Shown here: one piece after another, positions 9,342 to 17,481 of the stretch | Numbering within the stretch: the stretch's first letter is position 1 | Layout: each line of letters opens with the position of its first letter | Source: Bryobacterales bacterium | Lineage (GTDB): Bacteria > Acidobacteriota > Terriglobia > Bryobacterales > Bryobacteraceae | Length of the DNA: 64,000 nt | Reading direction: 5' to 3' | NCBI GenBank assembly: GCA_003136675.1 | Contig: PLFE01000141.1 | Coordinates: 17,829-81,828 of the forward strand | Program-made: the position numbers and the translations under genes | Notes under the pieces: model-generated | What the model was told of the DNA's origin: nothing | What the model saw: only the letters and a program-made list of their open reading frames with translations | The model's database searches: none

Positions 9342-9956
9342 TCAGAAGAGCTTCACGACCATCGTGCTATCGCCTTCGCCGTAGATCAGATCGAGTGCTT
9401 TGATCTTCTTCGTGCTTCCCGGAAACGCAAAATAGAGGTAGCCGCCCTGGCCGCTGTGCATCAGGTCCTCCGGCAGCGCCATGCGGGTCACGACGTCCGT
9501 CACCGGTTCCGGCCCCGCGGACCGGGAATCGAGAGGCGCATTTTGGTCCGACGGCTGGGGCAGCGGTCCCCCTTGGACCGGCGCCGGTCGGCGCATCTCC
9601 GGGGGCACCGAGTTGATGGAACTCGTTATGGTGTAGGCCACCATCTGCGGAGCTTCCGGATGCAGAATAACAGTCTCATCAGCCTTCTTGCGATTTCCCT
9701 GCAAAGTGAGCCGCAGAGAAAACTGGCTCCTCTTCACATCCAATGCGCCGTGCGGGTAGACGGCGGTATCGACGATCAGGTACTGCGGACTGTCGTACAT
9801 CTGGCTCCCATTCGAGAAACTGTGCACCAGATATTCGGCCCCAATAGCCAGTTTCGTGGAATCGGCATGGGCTGGGTAATCCGTCGGTTTGGGCCGCGGG
9901 TCCACCGCGAACAGGCACGCGACGAAGAGCAGAGCAGGGAACAGAGCGCGGAGCAT
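9342..9956 (-). CDS. secreted protein of unknown function, 204 aa
   Basis: An exported protein with an N-terminal signal peptide (MLRALFPALLFVACLFAV). The body begins with an extended region (SNGSQMYDSPQYLIVDTAVYP) that resembles beta-sandwich secreted proteins and ends with YLYFAFPGSTKKIKALDLIYG. A proline-rich linker (PAPVQGGPLPQPSDQ) sits in the middle. I do not recognise the family. Its ATG lies only six bases from the first possible lepB ATG on the other strand, so each gene's promoter must sit inside the other's coding sequence. Confidence 0.65.
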   Translation of the reverse strand: MLRALFPALLFVACLFAVDPRPKPTDYPAHADSTKLAIGAEYLVHSFSNGSQMYDSPQYLIVDTAVYPHGALDVKRSQFSLRLTLQGNRKKADETVILHPEAPQMVAYTITSSINSVPPEMRRPAPVQGGPLPQPSDQNAPLDSRSAGPEPVTDVVTRMALPEDLMHSGQGGYLYFAFPGSTKKIKALDLIYGEGDSTMVVKLF

Positions 9957-9962
9957 CTACGT

Positions 9963-10697
9963 ATGATGTTAGCGAATATGCGAGCCAACTCTGTCGCTGA
10001 ATGGGTCTTCAATTTCATCGTCCTGATCTTCGCGACCAGCACGATCGCCCAGCCCTTCGTGATTCCTTCCGCGTCCATGGAAAGCACGCTGATGACCGGC
10101 GATCATGTCATTGTGGACAAACTCGCCTACGCTCCTTCCAACTCGTGGAGCGCGCGCTTACTGCCCTACGAACAGATCCAGCGCGGCGACATTATCGTCT
10201 TCCGCTATCCCGTGGATGAAAGGCAGAACTACATTAAACGCGTGATCGGCCTGCCCGGCGATCGCTTGAGGCTCGAAAATGGAGCCGTTTGGCGAAACGG
10301 CGTCCCCCTCGACGAAAAATATGTGCAGCACATCTTTCCCTTTGCGCCCAATCAGTATCGCGACAACTTCCCCGCCGGCACGCCAAACCCAGGTGAACTC
10401 GATTGGCGGGCGCAGCAGATGCTCGAATATTCGGTTCGCGGCGGAGAGCTGGTGGTTCCGCCGGGCAACGTCTTCGCCATGGGAGACAACCGCGATAACT
10501 CGCTCGACAGCCGGTACTGGGGCTTCGTGCCGGAAGAGAATATTGTCGGCAAACCGGTGCTGGTCTGGTGGTCGTATGAGGCGCCGGAGAACGAGTTGAC
10601 CGATTTCATCAACGTCCGCCACGTCTTCGATCTGGCGACGCATTTTTTCGTGAAGACAAGATGGAGCCGGACGATGCGGGTGGTACGTCCGGCCTAA
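9963..10697 (+). CDS. lepB: signal peptidase I
   Basis: A 244-residue (or slightly shorter) inner-membrane protease that removes signal peptides from exported proteins. An N-terminal helix (WVFNFIVLIFATSTIAQPF) anchors it. The catalytic Ser is in PSASMESTL (about residue 38) and the general-base Lys in YIKRVIGLPGDR (about residue 91). The family box GDNRDNSLDSRYWG follows near residue 180. ATG codons at 9963, 9966 and 9978 are all possible starts. The same frame is open far upstream, but that part is antisense to the secreted protein gene and was not included. A basic tail ends the protein. Confidence 0.93.
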   Translation: MMLANMRANSVAEWVFNFIVLIFATSTIAQPFVIPSASMESTLMTGDHVIVDKLAYAPSNSWSARLLPYEQIQRGDIIVFRYPVDERQNYIKRVIGLPGDRLRLENGAVWRNGVPLDEKYVQHIFPFAPNQYRDNFPAGTPNPGELDWRAQQMLEYSVRGGELVVPPGNVFAMGDNRDNSLDSRYWGFVPEENIVGKPVLVWWSYEAPENELTDFINVRHVFDLATHFFVKTRWSRTMRVVRPA

Positions 10698-10712
10698 AGC
10701 ACAATGTAAAGT

Positions 10713-11216
10713 TTGGTTAAACAACGGGAACGGGGGCTGCATTACCGGGAAGGAACGCGTCATCCTTGTGAAGAGGAGACACGCATTTCGACAATTTTCA
10801 ACATGGTGCGAGCCTTGGCGCAGTCGCCCCATTCGCTCGATGGCTACTGGCGTCTCAATCACGCGCTAGCGGAAGGGAAGCTACCGGCGAAGCTTCGGGA
10901 GCAGATTGCTTTGGTTGTCGCTCATACGAATCAGTGCGAATACTCTCTCGCGCAGCATGTCGCCCAGGCGAACCAACTCGGCCTCTCTGCTGAAGAAATC
11001 CGGCGAAGCCGTCGAGCCCGCACCCGGGACGCGAAAACAAACAAGGCGTTGTCGTTCGCGCGAGAACTGGCTGCCCGCAGCAGGGATGCGTCAATCCAGT
11101 CGTTGAGCGAGGCCGGGTATGACCAAGCTGAGATTGTCGAGATCGTCGCGAATGTGTCGTTGAACGTGTTCGAAAATCACTTCAACGACGTCCCCCAGCT
11201 AGCTGTTGGAAGTTGA
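10713..11216 (+). CDS. carboxymuconolactone decarboxylase/AhpD-like family protein
   Basis: A helical protein of up to 167 residues. The core (about 30-110: IFNMVRALAQSPHSLDGYW, then KLREQIALVVAHTNQCEY, then LAQHVAQANQLG) matches the CMD/AhpD alkylhydroperoxidase-like fold. The usual CxxC-type pair is here Cys-Glu-Tyr-Ser, so the second cysteine is missing and disulfide peroxidase chemistry is doubtful. No good start exists: TTG at 10713 gives an unusual basic N-terminus, while ATG at 10803 cuts into the domain. GAGGAG at about 10774 has no start codon at a normal distance. A frameshift or 5' decay is possible. It follows lepB by 15 bases. Confidence 0.65.
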   Translation: MVKQRERGLHYREGTRHPCEEETRISTIFNMVRALAQSPHSLDGYWRLNHALAEGKLPAKLREQIALVVAHTNQCEYSLAQHVAQANQLGLSAEEIRRSRRARTRDAKTNKALSFARELAARSRDASIQSLSEAGYDQAEIVEIVANVSLNVFENHFNDVPQLAVGS

Positions 11217-12725
11217 CCGGCTCTGCAGGTCAGGCCACCCGTTTTCAAGCGCGCGGCGGACGCGCGCAGCTAAGACAGCCGAGGTGAAAGGCTTTTGCAG
11301 CACTTCGATTTCGTCTGGTAATTGCCCGGTCTCTTGCAGCGACCGGTCCGTATACCCCGACATGAACAGCACGCGCGTTCCGGGACGGCTTTCGCGAACC
11401 CGCCGGGCAACTTCCATCCCGCTCATCTGGGGCATCACGAGGTCGGTCAGCACAAGATCGATATGCTCCGCCTGACGCTCAATTTGTAGCGCTTCGGGCC
11501 CGTCGGACGCCACCAGAACGTGGTACCCGCGACGCTCCAGCGTGGCCCGCACAAGGCGGCGCACGGCTTCCTCATCCTCAACCAGAAGAATAACTTCGCC
11601 GCTTCCCCGGTCGTCAAACACCTGGGTATCTGTGTTTTGGATCAGCGCCACTTCGCCCACCATCGGCAGGAACACCCTCACGGACGTTCCCCGCCCCGGC
11701 TCGCTGAAGAGGCTGACGTTTCCCCCGGCCTGCTTCACGATGCCCGACACCGTGGAGAGTCCCAGCCCCGTTCCACGGCCTTTCTCCTTAGTCGTGAAGA
11801 AAGGGTCGAAAGCGCGCTCCCGAGTTTCCCGATCCATTCCAGAGCCAGTGTCATTCACGGCGATCGTGACGTAAAGCCCAGGGCGAAGACCAGGCTGACG
11901 GTCAGCCTGGTCCTGATCCACGACCACGTTTGAAGTCTCGATCAGGAGTTTGCCACCGTTCGCCATGGCATCCCTGGCGTTGACCACCAGATTCATAATC
12001 ACCTGGTCGATCTGTCCGGGGTCGGCGTGAATCGCCCCCAGACCTGGAGCCAGCGAAAGCTGTAGCTCGATATGCTCGCCGATCAGACGTCTCAGCATCG
12101 TGGACATTCCAGACACAATGCCGTTCACGTCCAATCGCTTGGGCTGCATCTCCTGCCGCCGGGAGAAGGTCAGCAACTGCCCGGTCAGTTCCGCCGCGCG
12201 TTCGCTCGCTTTCAGCACCTGTTCCACCGAAACGCGCTCCGCTGCGGATACGGAGCTGAGCAACAACTGGGTATATCCGGAAATGATCGTCAGCAGGTTA
12301 TTGAAGTCGTGCGCAATTCCCCCGGCCAACATGCCGATGGCTTCCATCTTGCCCGCCTGCCGGAGCCGCTCCTCGAGGATCTTCCGGGCGCTCATGTCCA
12401 GCTCGCAAATCAGCAGGGCATCCTCGCCATCATGCTTCAGAAACCGGACGGAAAGATCCGTGTCGAGCGTGTGGCCGTCGGCGGTGCGGGCGTTCCAGCC
12501 GCGGAGTTCCGCCGACAGGGAGTCCTTCGCAGAGGCCGCCTGCAGCAGGCGCTGGATGTTCTGTTCGCTGTGAAAGTCGGAGAACTTCATCGCCAGAAAG
12601 CGTTCGCGGGAAAATCCAAACCGCTCGGTAGCCGACAGGTTCACATCAATGATCCGCAGGTCCCGCTGGCGCACCAGCCAGACCGGTTCGGGCACCTGGA
12701 GGAATAAATTTGCGGGGGCCTTCAT
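11199..12725 (-). CDS. PAS hybrid sensor histidine kinase with C-terminal receiver
   Basis: A 508-residue soluble kinase. A PAS domain (about 8-75, VWLVRQRDLRIIDVN) and a PAC-like stretch are followed by the H-box GGIAHDFNNLLTIISG, the N-box NLVVNARDAM, the G-boxes DTGSGMD and KGRGTGLGLSTV, and a receiver (about 390-505, acceptor in LVLTDLVMPQMSG). No membrane segment is present, so it senses a cytoplasmic cue. The ATG at 12725 overlaps the upstream stop as ATGA, which fixes the start and shows translational coupling to the HD-GYP regulator. Its 3' end overlaps the CMD gene from the other strand by 18 bases. Confidence 0.9.
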   Translation of the reverse strand: MKAPANLFLQVPEPVWLVRQRDLRIIDVNLSATERFGFSRERFLAMKFSDFHSEQNIQRLLQAASAKDSLSAELRGWNARTADGHTLDTDLSVRFLKHDGEDALLICELDMSARKILEERLRQAGKMEAIGMLAGGIAHDFNNLLTIISGYTQLLLSSVSAAERVSVEQVLKASERAAELTGQLLTFSRRQEMQPKRLDVNGIVSGMSTMLRRLIGEHIELQLSLAPGLGAIHADPGQIDQVIMNLVVNARDAMANGGKLLIETSNVVVDQDQADRQPGLRPGLYVTIAVNDTGSGMDRETRERAFDPFFTTKEKGRGTGLGLSTVSGIVKQAGGNVSLFSEPGRGTSVRVFLPMVGEVALIQNTDTQVFDDRGSGEVILLVEDEEAVRRLVRATLERRGYHVLVASDGPEALQIERQAEHIDLVLTDLVMPQMSGMEVARRVRESRPGTRVLFMSGYTDRSLQETGQLPDEIEVLQKPFTSAVLAARVRRALENGWPDLQSRSTSNS

Positions 12726-13801
12726 AGCGACACCGGATGGATCGCCTGCTGTGTCGCCAGCGTTTTTTCGCGAATGTCTTCCCACACCGAGTTGGGAATC
12801 TTGAGAAAGCACCGGGTCACTTCGGGATCGAATTGCGACCCGGCGTGCCGCGCGATCTCTTCGCGCGCGTGTTCACTGGTCTGTCCCCCGCGATAGGGTC
12901 TGTCGGAAAGGATCGCATCGAGACAATCGGCCACCGCGAAGACGCGAGCGCCCAATGGAATCCGCTGTCCCGAAACCGCCGCGGGATACCCCTTTCCATC
13001 GAACCGCTCATGATGCGAGATCACGATGTCAGCCGCCCGTTTCAGCGACTCCACACCGCTCACGATCCACGAGCCGATCTCCGGATGTTTGCGCATTTCC
13101 ACCCACTCATCCTCGCTGAGGCTTCCCGGCTTCAGCAGAATTCTGTCCGGCACGCCGATCTTGCCGATGTCGTGCAGCATCGAACCCTGGCGGATGACTT
13201 CCAGTTCGGCGCCCCCCACCCCCATGGCGCCCGCCAGGTGAACGGAGTATTCGCTCACGCGCTTGGAGTGTGCCTGCGTTTCTTTTTCGCGCGCATCCAG
13301 CGCCGTCACCAGCGCTTCCAGCGTCTCCTGGGACGCTTCCTGAAGCTGGTTCAAGGTACTCCGCAATGTAACCGATTGGTCCTGCAACGCCGCTTCGAGA
13401 CCCGCCAGGTAGCGCTCCCGTTCCATCCGCGCCTGCTTGCTCGCGATCGCACGGCCGATGGTGCCGGCCACTTCAGCCAGATCGAACGGCTTCACGATGT
13501 AATCGAGCGCGCCACCCTGCATGGCGCGGACAGCGAGTTTGATATCGCCGGACCCGCTGAGCATCACCACCGCGGTGTCTCCGCGATGGGTCGCGATCCA
13601 GTCGAGAAGTTCAAGTCCGTCCGGCCCCGGCATTCGCACATCCGTGAGCACGAGATCGAAAAATCGCCGCTCGATATGTTCAAGAGCCTGCGCCATATCC
13701 TGAGCTGAATCGACTTCATAGCCAAGGTTGCGAAGATGCCTGCCGAGCATCGTACGGATCGCCTCGTCGTCGTCGACGACCAAGACCCTGTAATGCTCCA
13801 T
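12722..13801 (-). CDS. response regulator with HD-GYP c-di-GMP phosphodiesterase domain
   Basis: A 359-residue protein. The receiver domain (1-120) has VVDDDEAIR and the acceptor in LVLTDVRMPGPDG. A helical linker (about 125-170) leads to the HD-GYP domain with MLHDIGKIGVPD, the HKPEIG-like site RKHPEIG and the signature HHERFDGKGYP, all intact. Such proteins hydrolyse c-di-GMP to GMP when the receiver is phosphorylated. It is the first gene of a two-gene unit with the hybrid kinase, which is the obvious candidate to phosphorylate it. The spacing upstream to the sugar isomerase-like gene is 136 bases with no further gene seen. Confidence 0.92.
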   Translation of the reverse strand: MEHYRVLVVDDDEAIRTMLGRHLRNLGYEVDSAQDMAQALEHIERRFFDLVLTDVRMPGPDGLELLDWIATHRGDTAVVMLSGSGDIKLAVRAMQGGALDYIVKPFDLAEVAGTIGRAIASKQARMERERYLAGLEAALQDQSVTLRSTLNQLQEASQETLEALVTALDAREKETQAHSKRVSEYSVHLAGAMGVGGAELEVIRQGSMLHDIGKIGVPDRILLKPGSLSEDEWVEMRKHPEIGSWIVSGVESLKRAADIVISHHERFDGKGYPAAVSGQRIPLGARVFAVADCLDAILSDRPYRGGQTSEHAREEIARHAGSQFDPEVTRCFLKIPNSVWEDIREKTLATQQAIHPVSL

Positions 13802-13937
13802 TTGAAATGTACCTTTATGCTACGCTAAATGGCCCAAACGCTCAATGTTGATCCGTGCGAACCGTAACAACGCAGGCGCGTCCTGGGTACTGAATTTGCG
13901 TAGAGTGTACCGCATACGGCCCTTGACTGAGCAGAAA

Positions 13938-14999
13938 TCAGGATAAACCAAGCAGCCGCTTCGTATAGTCGAGACTCGCTTCCAAGTCCTCACGCTCGCG
14001 TTCCTTCTGATTCGGTGTTTCCCAGGGATCCTCCGGGCGAGGCTTACCGCGCTCAGAAAGCCTGACGAACCGCTCGAAGCCCCACGCGGGCACGTCGCGA
14101 TAAGCTTCCCAGAACTTGTTATCGCGGTATGGGAACATGCGTGGTCCGAAGACAATGCACTCCATCGAGAGCGCGCGGCCGGGGCACAGCATGGCGTAGT
14201 CCTTCACGTAGGCATCGATGTCCACGTTTCCCTGCCCCATCCGAACCCACGACACCGCCGCGCCTTCCGCCGTGTTCCAAACCGCGCTATCGCGAACGTG
14301 GCTCGTCAGCACATAAGGCGCGAGGGCTTCGAGCGTGACATGCGGGTCTTCCAGCGTCCACAGCGGGTTTCCGGAGTCAAGACAAGCACCGACGAAGTCC
14401 GGTCCCGCTTCCTCAATCATCATCTTCAGCTCGTGGCCCTGCATGTCGCCCGCGTGGTTCTCAATGGCGATCCTGATGCCGTTATCAGAAGCCTTTGACC
14501 GCATATTCTTCAGCACCTGCACCGTGCTTTCAATGTGCTTTTCGATGGGAGCGGTGTGCCGGTCATCCATGCTTCCCAGCACCGCGCGTACGATCTTCGA
14601 ACCCACCTGATTGGCCGCGTCGATCATGCGCCCGAGCTGCTGTTCCGCCGTGCCTTCCTTGGGATCGAACATCTTCGAAGTCGGGCAGATCGATTTCATG
14701 CCGATCTCGATTTCGATTCCGAGCTCCTCCGCACGCCTGCGAACCAGCTTCAGATTCTCCGGATCGAGGCTGCCGATGAAACGGATTTCGGAAAAGTGTA
14801 CAACTTTGGCGTGCTGGCGGGCGCAGTAGTCCAGGTATTGAAAGGGCGTCCATCCCTGCGAGCGCAGGCTGAACAGGTCGATCCCCAGCTTGACCCCTGC
14901 CTTTACCCCGGGCTTCACCCCGGCCTTAAGCGCGGCCGGCGGTTCCCCTTGCAGAAGCGGTACCGCGGCGGCGCAGAGCAAGAAATTTCTTCGATGCAT
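13938..14999 (-). CDS. Tat-exported sugar phosphate isomerase/epimerase-like TIM-barrel protein
   Basis: A 353-residue protein. The N-terminus MHRRNFLLCAAAVPLL is Tat-like, and a four-unit repeat KAGV/KPGV/KAGV/KLGI follows at residues 25-40. The rest is an AP-endonuclease-2/xylose-isomerase-like TIM barrel: LFSLRSQGWTPFQYLDYCA, VVHFSEI, RIAIENHAGDMQG with a likely metal-binding Glu, and ACLDSGNPLWTLEDP. The family includes periplasmic sugar epimerases and 3-keto-sugar enzymes; the substrate is unknown here. It diverges from the GH95 fucosidase with 49 bases between the starts, which suggests shared control and a sugar-processing role. Confidence 0.82.
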   Translation of the reverse strand: MHRRNFLLCAAAVPLLQGEPPAALKAGVKPGVKAGVKLGIDLFSLRSQGWTPFQYLDYCARQHAKVVHFSEIRFIGSLDPENLKLVRRRAEELGIEIEIGMKSICPTSKMFDPKEGTAEQQLGRMIDAANQVGSKIVRAVLGSMDDRHTAPIEKHIESTVQVLKNMRSKASDNGIRIAIENHAGDMQGHELKMMIEEAGPDFVGACLDSGNPLWTLEDPHVTLEALAPYVLTSHVRDSAVWNTAEGAAVSWVRMGQGNVDIDAYVKDYAMLCPGRALSMECIVFGPRMFPYRDNKFWEAYRDVPAWGFERFVRLSERGKPRPEDPWETPNQKEREREDLEASLDYTKRLLGLS

Positions 15000-15048
15000 T
15001 GCGTCCGTGATTCTACCAGCCTCGGCGATTGCCGTATGATCTTTCTTC

Positions 15049-17472
15049 ATGCCCACTCGCCGAGAATTCCTCTCCGCCGTTCCGCTCGCCGTGGCGGCCG
15101 CGTCCCTGAAAGGCCAGCCGCCCACTCCAAACCCTCTGTCGCTCACGTTCGGCGAACCCGCGGCGGAGTGGGCGGATGCTCTCCCCATCGGCAACGGCCG
15201 TCTTGGCGCAATGGTCTTCGGAGGGGTCAAGAACGAACGCCTGCAGCTGAACGCGGACACACTCTGGTCAGGCGGCCCGCGTGACTGGAATAACTCCATG
15301 GCGAAGCAGTACCTTCCCGTTGTGCGGCGGCTGGTGCTGGAAGATGCCAACTATACAGAGGCCGATCGCACTTGCCAGAAAATGCAGGGCCCTTTCAACG
15401 AGTCCTATCAGCCGATGGCCGATTGTCACCTCGAATTCGATCATGGTGACGGGATAAAGGCTTACTCCCGCTCATTGGATCTGGATACCGCGATCACGGC
15501 GGTACGTTACGAGGCGGACGGAGTACTCATCACGCGGGAGGCGTTTGTCTCGGCCCCAGACCAACTGATTGCTCTTCGTATCTCCGCATCAAAGTCCGCG
15601 GGTTTGTCTTTCTCCGTTTCCCTCGACAGCCCGCACCATCCTGAAATTCGGTCGACTGGTTCCGGTGAGTTCACGCTCACCGGCAAGGTTCCAGAACACG
15701 TGGTGCCGAATTACTGGGGTGGAGAAAATCCGGTGACGTATAGCGATGAAGATGGCAGGGGCATGCGCTTCGCAACCCTCCTGCTGGCTCGCCCGGAAGG
15801 CGGCGAAATGCGGCTTGAAGGAGACAAGCTCAGAATTGCGGGAGCAAACGCATGCGTCATTCTTATTGCGGCGGGAACGGGTTTCATCACTTATCGGGAT
15901 GCTCCTGCACTTTCGGCGGAGGCAATTCACGCAAAGCCGCGCGCGCAACTCGACGCGGTCCGCAATAAACCCTGGGACGGGATCAAGGCGGACCACGTGC
16001 GGGACCATCAGGCGGTTTTCCGGCGCACGTCGCTCACCCTCGGAACCGGCGGGGATACGCGCACTACGCCGGAGCGACTGGCCGCAACCGCCGATCACGC
16101 CGACCCGAACTTACTCGCCCTCTACTTTCAGTTCGGACGCTATCTGCTGATCGCCAGTTCGCGAGAGGGTACGCAGGCGGCCAATCTCCAAGGCATCTGG
16201 AATGACAAGGTCCGGCCTCCGTGGAGTTCCAACTGGACGGCTAACATCAATGTCCAAATGAATTACTGGCTGGCGGAAACCTGTAACCTCTCCGAGTGCC
16301 ATCAGCCTTTGTTTGACCTGATCGAGGGGGTTCGCCACTTCGGCGTGGTGACGGCCCGAATTAACTACCGTGCCGACGGCTGGTGTTCCCACCATAATAT
16401 CGACGTATGGCGCCAGACGGGGCCCGTTGGCATGGCGTCAGGCAGCCCCACCTGGGCCAATTGGGGCATGAGCGGCCCATGGCTCTGCGCGCACCTCTGG
16501 GATCACTACCTGTTCACGGGCGACAAGGCATTTCTGAAAGAACGCGCTTACCCGATTATGCGGGGCGCGGCGGATTTCCTGTTGAGTTGGTTGATTGACG
16601 ACGGGCACGGCGGCCTGACGACTTGCCCTTCGTTTTCGACCGAGAATAACTTCCTGACGCCCGGCGGGAAGAAGGCGGAGACGAGCGCGGGTTGCACCAT
16701 GGATATGGCACTCACGCGGGAATTGTTCCAGCACACCATCGAAGCTTCTCAGATCCTCAAGTTCGACGCGGAATTCCGGACTCGGATGGAGCGCGCCGAG
16801 GAAAAGCTGCCGCACTATAAGATCGGCAGGTTTGGCCAGCTTCAAGAATGGTCGATTGATTTCGAAGAGGCGACGCCGGGCCAGCGGCATATGTCGCATC
16901 TCTACGGGCTGTATCCCGGCAGCGATATCTCGCCGCGGCTCACTCCGGAGATCGCCAAAGCCGCGCGGACGTCGCTTGAGCGCCGTCTGGCGAACGGGGG
17001 CGCTTATACAGGCTGGAGCCGCGCGTGGGCGGTTGGGTTGTGGGCCCGCCTGGGAGACGGCAACAAGGCCGAAGAATCGCTCACCAAGCTGATGCAGCAC
17101 AGCACGCAGAAGAATCTGCTGAACACGCACCCCGCGGAAGGAGGAAGCATTTTTCAGATCGACGGGAACTTCGGCGCGACGGCGGCGATTGCCGAGATGC
17201 TGCTGCAAAGCCATGACGGTGAGATCGCGTTGCTGCCCGCGCTGCCGGACTACTGGAAGTCGGGTGAGTTCCGGGGTTTGCGGGCGCGCGGCGGCGTGGA
17301 GGTGGATCTCTCATGGCGCGACGGGAAGGCCGAAACCGCGGTGCTGCGTGCGTCGCGCAAGGGAACTTTTCGGGTGCGTGCGCCCAAGGGGCAGCGGATC
17401 AAGCATGGAGAGGTGCTGGAGCTTACGATGCACGCCGGTTCATCCCACCAGATCCACTTCGCCAGTGCATAA
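15049..17472 (+). CDS. GH95 family glycoside hydrolase (alpha-L-fucosidase/galactosidase type)
   Basis: An 807-residue enzyme exported by Tat (MPTRREFLSAVPLAVAAAS contains TRREFL). The N-terminal beta domain starts with the family signature WADALPIGNGRLGAMVFGG and LNADTLWSGGPRDW. The (alpha/alpha)6 barrel contains NWTANINVQMNYWLAET, holding the conserved Asn pair, the acid Glu region in CPSFSTENNF and the Asp in FQIDGNFGATAAIAEM. GH95 enzymes remove L-fucose, or L-galactose in some members, from xyloglucan and other glycans by inversion. It lies seven bases from the alcohol dehydrogenase gene TTG (ten from its ATG), so the genes from 15049 to 19974 probably form one operon. Confidence 0.93.
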   Translation: MPTRREFLSAVPLAVAAASLKGQPPTPNPLSLTFGEPAAEWADALPIGNGRLGAMVFGGVKNERLQLNADTLWSGGPRDWNNSMAKQYLPVVRRLVLEDANYTEADRTCQKMQGPFNESYQPMADCHLEFDHGDGIKAYSRSLDLDTAITAVRYEADGVLITREAFVSAPDQLIALRISASKSAGLSFSVSLDSPHHPEIRSTGSGEFTLTGKVPEHVVPNYWGGENPVTYSDEDGRGMRFATLLLARPEGGEMRLEGDKLRIAGANACVILIAAGTGFITYRDAPALSAEAIHAKPRAQLDAVRNKPWDGIKADHVRDHQAVFRRTSLTLGTGGDTRTTPERLAATADHADPNLLALYFQFGRYLLIASSREGTQAANLQGIWNDKVRPPWSSNWTANINVQMNYWLAETCNLSECHQPLFDLIEGVRHFGVVTARINYRADGWCSHHNIDVWRQTGPVGMASGSPTWANWGMSGPWLCAHLWDHYLFTGDKAFLKERAYPIMRGAADFLLSWLIDDGHGGLTTCPSFSTENNFLTPGGKKAETSAGCTMDMALTRELFQHTIEASQILKFDAEFRTRMERAEEKLPHYKIGRFGQLQEWSIDFEEATPGQRHMSHLYGLYPGSDISPRLTPEIAKAARTSLERRLANGGAYTGWSRAWAVGLWARLGDGNKAEESLTKLMQHSTQKNLLNTHPAEGGSIFQIDGNFGATAAIAEMLLQSHDGEIALLPALPDYWKSGEFRGLRARGGVEVDLSWRDGKAETAVLRASRKGTFRVRAPKGQRIKHGEVLELTMHAGSSHQIHFASA

Positions 17473-17481
17473 TGGCTGTTG

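Noticed and set aside
9456-9962. 169-codon N-terminal extension of lepB
   Set aside because: It is antisense to the secreted protein gene at 9342-9956 and would place about 170 basic residues before the membrane anchor of signal peptidase.
14880-14927. Tandem repeats as a possible CRISPR or VNTR locus
   Set aside because: Units are 12 bases without spacers and in frame with a coding sequence.
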